DNA from: Morella rubra
Lineage: Eukaryota; Streptophyta; Magnoliopsida; Fagales; Myricaceae
Assembly (NCBI GenBank): GCA_003952965.2
Contig: CM025851.1
Span: forward strand, 27,556,522 to 27,620,521
Reading direction: 5' to 3'
DNA: 64,000 nt
How positions within the stretch are numbered: position 1 is the stretch's first letter; every line of letters starts with the position of its first letter. The translations under genes and the position numbers were made by a program. Below the pieces are notes generated by a model. The model searched no databases and was not told the DNA's origin. It saw only the letters and a list, made by a program, of their open reading frames with translations. This document shows positions 24,901 to 38,270 of this stretch, one piece after another.

Positions 24901-27900
24901 CTAGAGCAACTTCCTCAGTTTGATTTTTCCACCAAAATTTTAATTGCCAAATATCCATCATTGATGATACTGCTCCTAAATAGTTTCCGATAGGTGGTAT
25001 GCTAAATCTTAAGGAACGATTGCCATTACATCAATGACGCACCTATGTTGTATAATGCAATGGAATTGTCTGGGTTATAACGATAGGTTTTTTTAATTGT
25101 TGCGTCATAAAATTTGGTGATTTTAAATGAGGAGTCTGAAAATGTACAAATTGCTGAGTTCACGTGGTACTTCCCCATCAGCCCAATCACATTGGCATCA
25201 GACGTGTCTCATGCAAATGCACACGTGCAAGGCCAGTGCACCACTCTAATCACTATTCCATTCTCCAACTCGCGAAACTTTAAATCAAAGATGTCACTCC
25301 AAACCAACAGTGTGATCATAAAATCATGTGCATATAGTACTTTATACCTTCAACGTTTATTTTTCAAAATACAATAAATAGACTCACACAAAACGATGAA
25401 TGCCCACATTTGTAATGAAATCCATTAAAGCAAAATTAAATAGCACAGTGATAAATCTGATCAAAAGAGAAAAATGTTTAAACTACTAAGAGTGGAACAA
25501 AAAGGAATAATGAGAAGTTACACATACTTAATCTAGATATAGATGTTATAAATAGTAAATGAATAAGAAATATCCTCAATAATAGAGGAGTAATATATAG
25601 CGCCTCAAAGAAAATAATGCCTTCGAAACACCTGAATCCTTGAAAATCACATGCCAACGGTGTTAACTTGTTGCCCCGATACGCTAGTACACATAAAACG
25701 ATAAATACTAGACCTGTTAGGTTTTACATTAATAATATACTTTGGAGATATTTCTAAGGATCGACTTCTATTCAGCACCCTTGCACTATTCTGTGGTCTA
25801 TATAATCATGAAGAAAAGGTTAATACAGTAGTTATATTGCTAGAGGAATCTTCGAATTGTCTATTAGTGGGTTATTTGGGTGTAGCTTTCTTGGGGTACA
25901 GTTGAGCCGATAAATATAAGAATCTTCTCCCATTTCCTAAACAGCTGCTCATGATTATCAATAAGTGACTGGGCGAGTACTCTGTGACTTTATTGTCTAT
26001 GCAAGTCCACACACTAACATAATAAATAATGTGCCCCTCGTGTGTTACCATTGAGAAAGCTGGAGATTGATAATTTGAGTGTAGCACTCAAACATAACAA
26101 TCAGTAGTAAAAATCACTATCTGGTACATAACGGAGCCTCTACAGGAAGAAAGAAGGATTGGCAAAAAAAGAACAACAGTACACCCCACAAAACCAAAGG
26201 CCAAGGATTTTGGCAAAAAATTATATTCATAGATTTAGGTATAGCCGTTATTATACTTTATCCAACACACTAAAATAATTGTGCTTATGTAAGGAGCAAC
26301 CTGCAAAAACTATTTTATTGAAGTCTCAGCCTTACATTATAGTACAAGGCAGAAGCGGAGTTAAAAACAGCCTCACACTTTCATTCACTTATATGAAAAC
26401 TACCCGAGGAATCATTCGATAACTCAATTTGGGCAGCATTAAAAGCATGGATGATCCTAGGTGAGGTTCATTTCATTGGACCACCAGATTTTAGCAAATT
26501 ACCGCCTTATCGTTTCTGCCATTTTTTGCTAGTTGGAAAATTATATTCCTATTGATTTCCTGCGAGAGATCACAACTCTGAGATAATCTGTAGCATCACA
26601 ACTAATAAGAGGTCGATTCAATTACCCACCCAAAAAGGATTATACAACAATTTCAAACACAGAACAACAATTCGGGGCATTCTGAAGCATTCAACTTGCA
26701 GGAAATGGATGATTTCTTTTTGAAGAGCTTGAATAAGTTTGGGAGTCTAAGCGTCAAAACGAGCCCCTTAATCGTTGGAATTTTTCTATTTACTAAAATA
26801 GACCTGTTTTACTCAATGTCCTGGATCTCTTATCCTCTTTCTCCCCACCTTAATACACAAGCATATCCAACTGAAACGTTCTCGATCCAAGACCGACAAA
26901 AAACAGGCATTAAAATAATGGGAAAATACAGCAAAGGATCTGCGTTTTTGCTGTGCTATAAATGAATAACTATGAATACTACAAAGAGCTAGAAGGGCTA
27001 ACACAGGCAATAACAGATGGCATCCATGAAATACCTGTTTTCCCCATCAGTAATGAGACACAGCAGGCTAAAATCAAAGTGAGCGGAACGAGACATGAGC
27101 GCTGAAACACTATGACCGCTATTAAAGACTATTTCAATGTGGACACATCACAGAATAGGCATACAAAAAAAAATAGACAAGCAGGATATGGTGATTTTTA
27201 TATCTTTGACATTAAAGACTCCAGAATTATGAACACTGAGTGATAATACAGAGAAAATCATAGAAACCAAGTATACAACACACACACATGTCAGTTTTGT
27301 ACACTGAAAACCCAAGGTGCCGTTATAGCAATGAGACACAATTTTCCAGATTCCAAAACTGTTCAAATTGGCCCTCTTATGTGTGGCATGGTAACTCAAG
27401 AGTTAGGCCAGAGCGAAGCCCCTGCACAGATCACGGGACTAAGTCGAACATTGATCAGTATCCATATGCCTACAATTCAATAGTGTGTATTTTAGACGAA
27501 AGGGTTTGTGAAATCAAGAGATAAATCATACAATAAATAACTCCATATACAACTCAATGAGGCACCAGATCTTAATGAGATGCACTAGTGCTGGAAGCTC
27601 AAAACACATAGCTCAAGCCCTTGTGATAAAAAGTTAGTTCATTCGTGAATAGAGTGTTTTTAACTACTCAAAATCTATAACAAATGAAAAGACGCCATAT
27701 TGATTGTTACACCAAAGAAAAGTAGTAGAAATGAGTTACTTGAGTAAAATGGAATATATATAATAGTCGCACGACATGGTTCGTGAAACAAAGGCTGGGT
27801 TCTTCCAGAGTTAAGTTGGTGCTTTAGAATGAAGCAGAACAATCCCAAGGCCAAGCAAACAAATGACTCACAATCCCAACGATTTTTCCCCCCACAAAAG

Positions 27901-30900
27901 TGAAATAAAAAGAAATTGAAGAAAAAAAAATAAGAAAGAAAATTTAATCGGCTATACCACTTAGCCGTTACTGAATGAAAGGGTCCTATGAATCTAATGC
28001 CGAAAAAAGTATGGATATGATGCTCACAAAAACTATGATTTGTGCGTTGTCTTTGTAATATCCAAGGACACGAGTATGCCCTAAATAACACTGTGCTTAG
28101 CCATTTTGGCCAAAATTAAAATGAGCACACTACCAAAACCGTTAAAGGCGCACAAATTTCAGTACATCACCCACTATTCTTTCTCAATATAACTATTGAT
28201 GAATCCAGCACTTCCTTGAGATATTGATCTTCGGTCAAATCAAATCGAGTTTTTAAAATGTTACAATACCTCTTCGAATACGAGCCAATGTCATCTCTCC
28301 TCCATCTCTTTCTCACTAATTGGTAGTGATATTCTGCATACACGGTCCTTTAACCAAAATTAATCCACTATATCACCACACAGTGTGCAATGCTTCAGCA
28401 CATGTTTCTATCATGGTTTCCTCCAAAGTTGGTAAGTCAAGTTCACCCAACTGCATGCAAGGACAATTCAACCTGGAGCGGCATACGAAGCAGAACCACA
28501 TACAAATTACGCTTGTTCCTTAATTAAGAGCACACTATTGAGAATATGAGCTAAATACAAGACATGAGCAAAGAGAAACAGAGCCAAGCTTTGACGAATA
28601 AAAAAGCTCTTAAATAACTCTGAGTTCATCTTTGCATTTTCAACACTCTTCTCAGGAAAAAACGGTATGATTGAAAGCTCGAGAGTGGTTTGCTGTATGT
28701 TTTCTGACCGTCTCTCTATTTTCTCTCCTAATCATCAATAACCTAAACTCTCTCTTGACTCACTACAAAGCACTTGCTCTCTTTTACACTAGATTTAGTT
28801 TTACAACTGCCTTACTTTGTAAAATAGTTGAAATTCAAGAGTCATTCTATCACTTCCATGGCATCACATTACGCGTGGGCGACATTCCTCAGCGGAAATG
28901 AGTAAAAAATAGTTTAATCCATAAGGAGCCAGACGAGTACCTTATTCTAATGGAGACTATGAATCGAAGATATATCAAGAGAAAACAATTAATCAATAAC
29001 AATTGCACACATAAATGAAAAAGTGTCTAAATTCTCATATTCGCGTAAGGAAGTGGAATGAGAACAAAGCCAACTACTATATCCAGAAAAATGTAAGCAA
29101 ATGTTTCACTCTTTTGAGTGATCGGGAACTGCTAGGATATGGCCAACGAACACGCAGAGAAAATATTATACCCATTGCGTATGTTTTGCTAAAATACCCG
29201 CCACTTATTATATAATTCCAAAACGAAACTTCTAGATCCTCTATACACTAAATATTAAATACCATATACACCAAAGATCGGATCACTCTCCTCTAAATAC
29301 AATCTTCTTGCCCTTTTTTTTATGTTTTTTTGTCATGAAACATTTATTTTCTGAGAGGATACTTGTTAATCTAATACACCGAGGCCACATAATCAAAAAC
29401 TTTAATATACGAAAAACAAAAACAGATATGAAACTAGTTGTATACGAGACATAATGATTATTGAAAAACATTAGAACTTATGACATTTCAGTTGGAGAGT
29501 TGTTATACTATGCAATTCACAACAATGACAACCGGCTTCAAATAACTAAATGAGAACAATTTGAGCAAAATCTATAAATGAATTTACGCATTAACACATT
29601 CTATAGAGATTTGCTGCTAAATATCCTTGACCCAACACATTAATAAAAGTCTCTGAAGCACGTTGGAAAGACTCAAAACAAAATTGAAAAGCTGCCAAAA
29701 ATTCGTAAAAAAATACCCCAATAAAGAAACACGACGCTGCACTAATTGTAGCAGTATGACAGCAGCTTGAGAATATGTTCATCTCTCATATCCGCGAGTA
29801 GACACTACACAAAACATCAAGCGTACGTGGCTACAGAAAGGGGGCCTCTCCTGTGACCCGCGAAAACACTAGAATAACCACTCGTGGACATAAGGGAAAG
29901 TATCCGTATAAGAGGATGCCAGTAAAATCCTTCAACAACAATTATCATAACTCGAAGATTACAAGAAGCCCCTCGCACACCGACACAATTTGAGATAACA
30001 AATTCACCTTGTTATAAACATGCAATTAAACAAGCATAGGCTTCTCATCAACACTGACCATTCGTGAAAAAGCCTGTTTGATTTTCGTACTACATATAGG
30101 GTAAAATACAATTTCAGGAACTAGAGACTCGAGAGTAAAATAGAAGGAACCCTCCAATTGGATCATTTATATCACAATACTATAAGAACCACAAAATAGG
30201 ATATCGTTAGTATATTTAAATGAGCATTAAATTAGGCTGAAAGTTAAAATAGGGAAAGTACTTGTGAAAAATTATAGATGGAAGCAAAATAGGAATGTAT
30301 AATAATTGCTCGAGCAAGTCCCACATTGTGAAAGTAAAAAATGGAAAAGGACCAATTTGAGATTGTGTCAGAAAATTAAGTAATAAACAACCGAAGTGTA
30401 AAGGAAAAGGGTATAAAGATGCAATCCGGTTCGGAGATTCTTAAGAATGTGAATAATCAAGAAGTTAGGAATCACCAAGAAACAGATAGGGAGTTGTAAA
30501 TAAGGAAATGAAGAAGAAGAGTCAGCATTGAGGGTGCCAAAAAGATGCGGATAACCTATGACTTTATTGAGGGAGTAACCGTTGTAAATAAAGCGAAGAT
30601 AAATTAGGCACACTTCAAAATAAAAGTCTATAGAGAGTGGTTCTCATCCAGAAATTGGGGAGTAGACACAAAAAGGGAAAAAATATCACTAATCAGAGCG
30701 ACCACGAAGAGTTTCAAAAGTGTACCTTCAAAGAGGCGTGTTTTCGCGGGGTTATATTAAAGCAACTCTACATATAGCCACTTCCTCGAAGTAAATGATG
30801 TGTAAATCGTACCCATAGTCCATTAACCTTTTGTCAGGAATTGTATAATAATAATCTCTAGTGTGTGAAAGACAAATGAAAGAAAGTCGCTTTTGGAGAC

Positions 30901-32479
30901 AGAGAGCAAAAAAAATTATCATACAATCACACGTCGAGCACGGATTGGCCGGAACTTCGGGTCAAAACGGCCAACATAGAGACCATTCTTTCTGAACTTC
31001 GTTATTGGGGCTTTGTTAGTGCTTTGTGAGGGTATGTGTTTGAGTACGATATTCTCTAAAACTTGCGCTTCGCTTCCTATCCACATAAGTCCAGATTCCT
31101 CTCAATGCGTCAGCAGAGCGAAAGAAATAATTGCTGTTAATGCGGCTGGTGTGTGCTTCCATACCTCTCTCACGGTATGCAAGACTTCATCGGAGCAGGT
31201 TCTTATTTTTTTGTTCACTCTCTTTTGTCTCGTGTTTTTCCTTTGAACAATTTATTTGCTTCAATGCGGCAAAGTCTGTCCTGTTCTTTTTATATTCTGT
31301 TTTTAGTTACCGTTCGAAAATTGTACTTCACTCAAAATGACTTTCGCCTTTTCTCTCTTAGGTTTTCTGTGCTATATTTTTATTTATTGCGTACTTTTAG
31401 GTTCGGACACTCCTGGCCGTACATTTCGGATTGTTTTTCGCGAGTGAGCTCCGCTGAGCTTGACGCCACCTGACTTTTCGCAATCGTCATCTAGCCCTTC
31501 ACGTGAAACTTCTACTGAAGGGGTAATGTCAAAGCTCGGATATCTTTTTGTCGCTCACACACTATATCTACACACCATCCCTTCCTAGCGAGCTGTCCGT
31601 TATCCGTTAAGACACTGCCGAAGGTTTATTTCGTGTCGTAATTTAGTCGTTTGGCCCCCTTAAATTGGTCCCACAAATTAAAGGAAACCTCTCCGTTTAC
31701 GGCTCTATCTCCACGATTTAGTGTTGGCTTGGTATTTGGAGAGTTGCTCATTAATGGTTCGGCCCAAAGAGGTGTGAGATTGCTTCAGGTTTTATGAGCT
31801 TCTGCTCCACAACAAAGTACACGCATTGTGTCATTCCTTTAATAGATTTTTCCTGACACACCTCGAACTAAAAGGATGACGGGCATAAAGTATAGATTGT
31901 GGCTTTCTTAAAACACGTTACGTGGACAGCGATTTTGTGAACCTTACGCATTATACTGCAGAACGATCGCTAGATATGCATATTCTTGTGTTCGTGGCTA
32001 AAACTATATGTTATTTTTTCGTTTAAAGTATTTTTCATTATCTAAAGGGAATGTTTTACAGATAAAACTTGACGAATTGGTGGTGTCAATAATTTATGTA
32101 CATTTGCTTTCGTGCTCTTATCAATAGATTTCGACAACTGCTTCAAGAGATAAAGGGAATAGCTGTGTCCACGTCCTGTACTCCAACTTTTACTCTCAAC
32201 TAGGCCATAATAAATGAACACTGAAATAAGTGTAGGCTAGTCAAGTCCACAGTAATGTTTAACAAATAGCGGGATAAGAGGGGGAGATACAGTGCGAACA
32301 CTGTTCTATCTTCTTTCACGTTAAAGAAAAATGTTTCGGGGTTAAGTAAGCTTCTTCTTCTGGTACCCTTTTGATTTGCCATAGTACATATTACACTTCA
32401 TTTACTGACTACGAAAAAGAAAACGTTGAAACTTGCTTAGTAATGTGTTTTTATACTTTTTTCCTTTCCATTTCTTCAG
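21967..32479. other. 10.5-kb block without a recognisable gene, with strand asymmetry
   Basis: No protein family, terminal repeat or RNA gene could be recognised. From about 23.4 to 30.9 kb the plus strand is visibly richer in A than in T. From about 31.0 kb into the DUF1664 gene it is richer in T. Plant introns tend to be T-rich on the sense strand, so this could mark two divergent transcription units meeting near 30.9-31.0 kb: one leftwards and unidentified, the other the start of the DUF1664 gene. One short frame at 23975-24175 (+) has a coding look (CGAEKHEEHLSLCAEYLAKE) but matches nothing I know. Confidence 0.4.
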
Positions 32480-34463
32480 TCCATATCTTACACCCTCCCC
32501 ACAAAATATCCGTGGGGGTGGGAGGGTCTACAGGTAGGAGTTCCTCAGGAATTATCTACTACCTTGTGCAGTTTTATTCTTGTTCAACTTCTGTTGTAAC
32601 TGTGGAAAAATAAAATCTGTAGCTTTATTAAATGTGTGGGTTTTCTTAGAGGAGGTTAAATTTAAAGAGATGCTTAGTTGTATGTTTTGATGTGCACGCA
32701 GGGGGTTATGCTTCTTACTTGGTGCCTGCTGCTGCACTTGGAGCAATGGGATATTGTTACATGTGGTGGAAGGCAAGACTTCTTCTTGTGACTCGAGTCC
32801 ACAAATTTTGTTGTCACAAATGTGTTGCATTCGGGAGTGCACTTGGAAGAACAACTCTTCTTGCTGATTTAGTTTGTAAGATTTCTTTCTTTAGTCGTGC
32901 AGGGCTGGTCGATTTCCGATGTAATGTTTGTGACAAAGCGCAATATGGCAAATGCTGTTGCAAGTGTGTCCAAACAATTAGATAATGTCAACAAGGCACT
33001 GGCCGTAAGTAGCATTGCTTGGCCATTGTGTCTTAAGTTTCACTAGTAATTCTTATGTTTAGGGTGTTTTAAGGTTCATCTGTGGTTTGAGATATGAATC
33101 TGTGCAGGCAACCAAGAGGCATCTAACCTTGAAGCTGGAGAACTTGGACTGGAAGGTGGAGGAGCACAAGGAAACAACCAAGCTCATTGCAAATAATGTA
33201 CAAAACTATTCTTCTCTTTTTGGCTAAATATGTATTCAATTTAAATAACATGCAAGAGGTGCTTCCTCTTTGGATGATCCCTTGCAACCAATGGAGAATC
33301 GAACCATCTTCTTGACTCTGTTGTTGTTAAGATCAGAATAGATACTTCTTTTGATAGTGGCATCTCATGTCCAATCTGGATATGGGTTTGCACCCACTTT
33401 AGTTGAGCTCTAATTGGACCGCTTAGTCCTGGGTCAGATATTGAAGTATGCTTGTAATAATTTGTTGTCCTTTTTCACATGCAGGTTAATGAGGTAAAAT
33501 CAAACCTCTCTCAGATTGGTTTTGATGTTGCATCTATCCATCAAATGCTATCTGGTTTGGTGAGTTGCTTTCTTTCTTTTTTTGGATTAAACCATCAAAA
33601 TGGTATCTCTGGTATAATAATAATTTCAGTAAGCTTATTATTTTACTGATCTTATGCTTGTCAATTAACTCAACAGGAAGGGAAGGTTGAGCTTCTTGAA
33701 AGCAAACAGGTTATATATCTGATAATCTACTCGACACTGTATTTTTGTAGTGTTTCTGGGTGATTGATATATTCCTTCATTTCCTTCCAACATCACAGGA
33801 TATGACTAACTCAGGTCTCTGGTATCTGTGCCAAGTAGCTGGGGGCATCAAAGATGGGCTAAATACGAGACTTTTTGAGGTCAGATACTGGACCAGTGTT
33901 ATATTTATTCCTACTTGTGAAGGATAATCAAGCATCTAAAAATTTGTAATAAGGGGGATTTGGATGAACTTTTAATGCCAAGTATAGCATGGTCTGCTGA
34001 ATTAGGTGACCGGCAATTACATTGCCTATACTTCTAATGGTGATCGTTGTTCACTGTTTCTGAGGGTTGGGTACCTGTATGATGGAGTCAGTATCTTTCT
34101 TCACCTTGTATACCTCTATTTTCAGTTTCCCTTTACTTTGGCAGGATGTCGGTGCTAAGGTAGCAAATCATTCAACAATCAAATTTGAGGAGAAATCACT
34201 CAAGGTATCTCGAGTCTCATTCTTCAAATGGTACTCCTATTTTTCATCCCTCAATGACATGGTTTGACAATTTATCGCAGGGTCTACAATTCATTGCCGA
34301 TGCTAAAGACTTAGAGATTATTGATAAATCCATCACGACAACAACGAAAAACGATCTTGGCAACTTCCGTGGTGAAAATGTTAAGATATGGAAAAATAGA
34401 ATACACAGGTCATGTCCAGTTAGTATTTCTTTGAGCCGAGATATTATGAGTCCAGATACATGA
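32480..34463 (+). CDS. DUF1664-family protein gene, 5' exons not found
   Basis: Exons: 32480-32533 (probable), 32702-32772, 32903-33004, 33108-33197, 33485-33559, 33677-33709, 33799-33879, 34145-34204 and 34281-34463 (stop TGA). They join in phase to about 248 residues. Recognisable DUF1664 features in order: a Gly-rich lead (SVGVGGSTG), one hydrophobic helix ending in GYCYMWWKGW, VMFVTKRNMANAVASV, the coiled-coil-like region ATKRHL to QIGFDVASIHQMLSGLEGK, and the C-terminal GLQFIADAKD. The function of the family is unknown; one membrane helix followed by coiled coil suggests a membrane-tethered scaffold. The second intron (32773-32902) begins with GC in the context AAG|GCAAGA, a good GC-AG donor. 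The usual N-terminal 70-90 residues (helix plus LREEL-like segment) and a start codon were not found upstream, so the gene is either split by large introns or 5'-truncated. Confidence 0.78.
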
Positions 34464-36059
34464 TTTGTGTTTTCTTCGTTAGATTATTGATTTTGTAAAT
34501 CTATGCCCTGTTGATTCCATGAATGTCCATGGTTCCATGGGATTCCCATATTTGTTCTGGTGAGAAATGCTTCCGTGTCCTCCGAGTTCCGTATCTCCAG
34601 CTGAAACATTATACGGCGGAAGGCTTTTGTTACAAGTATAGGTCATATGTTATACATACTCACAACAAAGCACCATAATCTCAGCAGGTGCTATGAAATT
34701 GTATTTTTTGTGTAGACAATAAAGCACCAAATCTCAGTTAGCTATGTTTGATTTGCTTCGAGCCTTCGGAAAAAGATACGAAATCATCGGTTTGAAGCAG
34801 CATTTTGAATGTTTCCTTTGTTAGAACTTGTGATCTCACTTAACCAAAAAATCTTGTAATCTTGAAAGGCGTTGGACGAAGAGAAGAGTTTCTCAAGTCC
34901 TTTGGCTGGATTTGTATTGGCATAACAATTATTCAGCTGAAAACATTTCTTTGAAAAATTTTAGTTTTTTTTACTATTATTATTATTACTTTTAAGTAAA
35001 AGATTTCATTGCAATAGGATCTACAGTACAAGATATAATAAAGATCAAGAAATTATAGATCAAAGGAGATCTAGGCTGTAAAGAAAGTCTAGTAGGATCT
35101 AAAAAAGGGCCGATAGAATCACAAATACTTAATGCTAAGAGAGAGAGAGCGGATGTCAAGAAATGATAGACTGTAGTTATCGGAATCACTTGAGTGTCAG
35201 TAACTGAGGACTAAGGCAACGACAGCCTAGAATCGACGCGACAAAGCCCACAAGTGGCTGGAAAGCTCCTTCGGGAGTAAAGCATCCAAAGACAAGGCTC
35301 CCCAGCGGGCCAAAACAAACAAACCAACAAAAACCGAAAAACTCTGCGCTCAGAGGTAGGAAAGGCCGCCACAAAACACGGCGGAGGCAGCAAGCTATGG
35401 CAGCGCGTTCATTTCCATACTAACAAAAATAAGTCAAGGGGGTCACAAGACCAGTCAACATTACTAATAGCCAGAGGACTTATGCTTTGACAGCCCATTG
35501 AGCCAGAGCATGGGCTTATTTGTTCTACTTTCGAGACCCATTGGAGCTAGAGAAAAAAAAAAAAAAAAAGAGCTTAGAAAAAGAGAGACCCATTGGGTAC
35601 TTTGCCAAAGCCTGTCGAATCTGTGCTGCATCATAAGCCACCAGACCATTATTTGTTTTTTTTTTTTGGGTGTGTATTTGTTTTTGATTTTGGCTGTCTA
35701 ATGCCGATAGTCTTTCTTTGTATTAGAAACTATAGTACAAAATATATAATAAAATCAACTATGGATCTAAGTAGATCAGGTTACTAAACAAAACTAGTGA
35801 GACACAAAAAAAAGTTAAAAGATCATGTAATGTTCCATGTCAAGTAGAAAGAGCGGTGTAGACATAATGAACAGCACTATCGGAAACCATAAATGACCAA
35901 AGAGCGCCAGTGTTTCAAATTCACTATTGATCAGTAGCATAGGATTTAATGTCAGGCTAGACACCAGTTAAACTGGTTGACATTTTCATGTGACATGTCC
36001 ATTATTCATAGAGAGCTACAAACCTTCAATTGAAAACACAAAAGCAAAAGCTGCAACAT
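34464..36059. other. Region between DUF1664 and the peptide gene; possible old retroelement debris
   Basis: 34464-34990 is the 3' flank of the DUF1664 gene. From 35000 to 35460 a GC-richer stretch on the minus strand has frames full of Leu, Cys and Phe but no recognised domain; it resembles non-coding ends of plant LINEs, which I cannot prove. A pure A tract lies near 35551-35568 and a T tract near 35658. The words aactatagtacaaaatatataataaa (35728) and atctacagtacaagatataataaa (35020) are similar, so a repeat may occur twice. Confidence 0.35.
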
Positions 36060-36218
36060 TCAATTATTTTCTTTTGCGCGGCAGCAGCCTGGAATTGGAG
36101 GGCATGGGCAATAATTTGGAGCATCAGATCGCGTTCCCATGGCAGATGGCATGGCAGTGGACATGACCGCCAGCAGTACAACTACCATCTTGATGGCAAA
36201 TTGAAGAAGTTTCTCCAT
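36060..36218 (-). CDS. Small secreted Cys/Pro-rich peptide, 52 aa
   Basis: The frame starts at ATG 36218 and ends in TGA at 36060. Residues 1-29 form a classical signal peptide: a basic start (MEKLLQFAIK), a hydrophobic core (MVVVLLAVMSTAM) and a small-residue cleavage area (PSAMG). The predicted mature peptide is only about 23 residues and carries the motif CPCPPIPGCC, with four Cys. I do not recognise the family. The design is that of secreted plant signalling or defence peptides, which is inference. Support for a real gene: a consensus TATA box at the right distance (36300-36306) and a second genomic copy at 40260-40411 whose similarity is concentrated in the signal peptide and the Cys motif. 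The upstream regions of the two copies are also similar. Confidence 0.65.
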   Translation of the reverse strand: MEKLLQFAIKMVVVLLAVMSTAMPSAMGTRSDAPNYCPCPPIPGCCRAKENN

Positions 36219-36299
36219 ACTTGGTGAGCTATTAGACGACAATTTCAAAACTTCAGTCAAATCTAAAGGATGGTTCCCCTAGACTTAAGCTCCCCATCC

Positions 36300-36306
36300 T
36301 TATATA
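36300..36306 (-). promoter_or_regulatory. TATA box of the small peptide gene
   Basis: On the minus strand TATATAA lies 82 bases before the ATG at 36218, predicting a leader of about 50 bases. The corresponding place upstream of the broken copy (near 40495) no longer has a TATA word. Confidence 0.65.
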
Positions 36307-36921
36307 GCAGAGATATTGATTGAGATAAGTTTAGCATGACAGTGAAGGTCATTATTTGCCGAATATCTCTTTCTATCTTTGATAATTTCATGTTATAGAA
36401 AGTTAATAAGATTCTTGAAAGGACCATATCAATATTCTGTGTATTAGATTCTATTTTTAGAAATTAAGTCATTTTGTGAATGTTTATTAATGGAGCATAA
36501 ATTTTCTTTACTATAAAGGCCTATGACTGAAGGCTTAAAAACTAAGAGGAAGAAGTATTAGCCCCTTCGATGTGGTGGGTGTAACCCAGCGATGAGAGGT
36601 CTATAAAAGATACTGACCTAAAGATACTGACCTTCGTGTTTTACTAGATAAATAGATCGGCGTCAGAAATTATGATTACTTTGGATTCTGTCAAATGGGC
36701 TGGCAGTGAAAAAAAAAAAAAAAAATAGAAAAGATGCCGAGTGTTTTTGAAGAGACCAACTCTTTCGGCCTTCATTAAATGTCGGATGAGACCGTCGAAG
36801 AAGAGTGATATATATAAAGAGTAAAAGGTACACAATACTCTCTCTCATCAACATGACGTGACTAATGCTTCACTGCATGCCACAACTTCACTGCATGCCA
36901 CTCAAATCAACATGTGACTAA

Positions 36922-37600
36922 GAGCATTCCTAGTAGGTTCTCTATTCTAACATTTTGTTAGAATAGAGAACCAATTTAACAAAAAAGCCAAAAAACACTC
37001 TTTAATAGCTTATCTATTTTAACATTTTAACAAAATTTAACATGTGACAGTGGTTCTTTATATTTAGATAACCACTGTTCACTTCTCTATAATAAAATAT
37101 TAATATTTTTCCTTATTTTTTCTTTTTCTTTTTCTTTTCTTAATATATTTTAGACTAAATAAAGACTAACTTAATACATTTTAAACTAAATAAAGATAAC
37201 TTAATACATTTAAAAATATGAATCGTTAAAATAAGACAATATTTAAAATATGACAATTAGGATAGAAAAATTTTAATAAAAAATCTAATCGTTGAGATAA
37301 GATAAATTTAAAAAATGCCGAGCGTTAGGAAAAGACAAAAATTAAAAAATCCACCTTTTTAGGATAAGACAAATATTCAAAAATATAACCGTTACAATAA
37401 AACGAATATTCAAAAATATAAATGTTAGAGAAATAATAAAGAAATATTTGAATAAAATAATATTTAAATAAAATAATAAAAAGATGGTTAAAATAGAGAA
37501 GCTGCTGTGGGTGTTTTTAAAAAGTTGATAGTTAAAATAGAGAAGTGTACTTTTTGGTTAAAATAAAGAGCCAAATTTGAATAAGCAGCTAGGAATGCTC
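36922..37600. mobile_element. Tourist-like MITE or non-autonomous element (679 bp), TAA target duplication
   Basis: The left end GAGCATTCCTAG and the right end CTAGGAATGCTC are exact reverse complements, each flanked by TAA, as for PIF/Harbinger insertions. Next to the left end is a short palindrome (ttctctattctaacattttg and its complement). The interior is AT-rich with loose internal repeats such as gataagacaaatattcaaaaa. No transposase frame. Confidence 0.78.
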
Positions 37601-38270
37601 TAATGCCGTAAAATTTGGATTCTATTTCTGGCGATCTCTGTCTCTGCTGACCAACACGTACGAAGGGCCATTGCTTCCCAGGGTTCGTCGCGACGGCATC
37701 GTCACATGTTTTTTGCCCTTTCCTTTTACTTGTAACGTAGTTTTCATACACTGATTTGGCCTGCCGATTTTTCTTATTTTTAATGCTTCCAAACGGTAGA
37801 GATAAACAACGAATAAATCACGTCTGTCTGCAATGACTGTGGAAAGAACAGCCCACAAGAAAGGATTAATCGGCTATTTTCGGTTTGATTTTGAAAATAT
37901 TTTTATATTTTATTTTTATTAGAATTAATATAGATTTTCTTAGAATTGTTGAATTATATTTTTTAAAATTATAATATTTTGTAAAAAATTATTAAAATAT
38001 AAAATTAATATAAAAAGTGATTGTTAAAAATTTTTCATTTTTTTTAAAAATAAACCAAACATATACATCATCTCTCATGACCAGTAGATATTTTAAAGAA
38101 AACTTGAATAGGGTTTCCCTTTTAAGTAGGACCCATTCTTTGAACCGCCGGCAGCAGCAGCTTGGGGTCCCCCCCCCCCCCAAGAAGAAGTAAATTTGCT
38201 TAAAATATGTGGGCGTGGACATTGGTTAAAACAGTAGAACTGCACATCTACAGTAGGAGAGAAACAGATC

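Noticed and set aside
27675..28091. Minus-strand frame of 138 codons rich in Phe and Cys
   Set aside because: No domain, no plausible splice context and low-complexity Phe runs; compatible with chance in T-rich DNA on that strand.
38165..38185. Run of C upstream of the UGT gene considered as a regulatory element
   Set aside because: A simple homopolymer with no recognisable promoter motif around it; it may also be affected by sequencing error.
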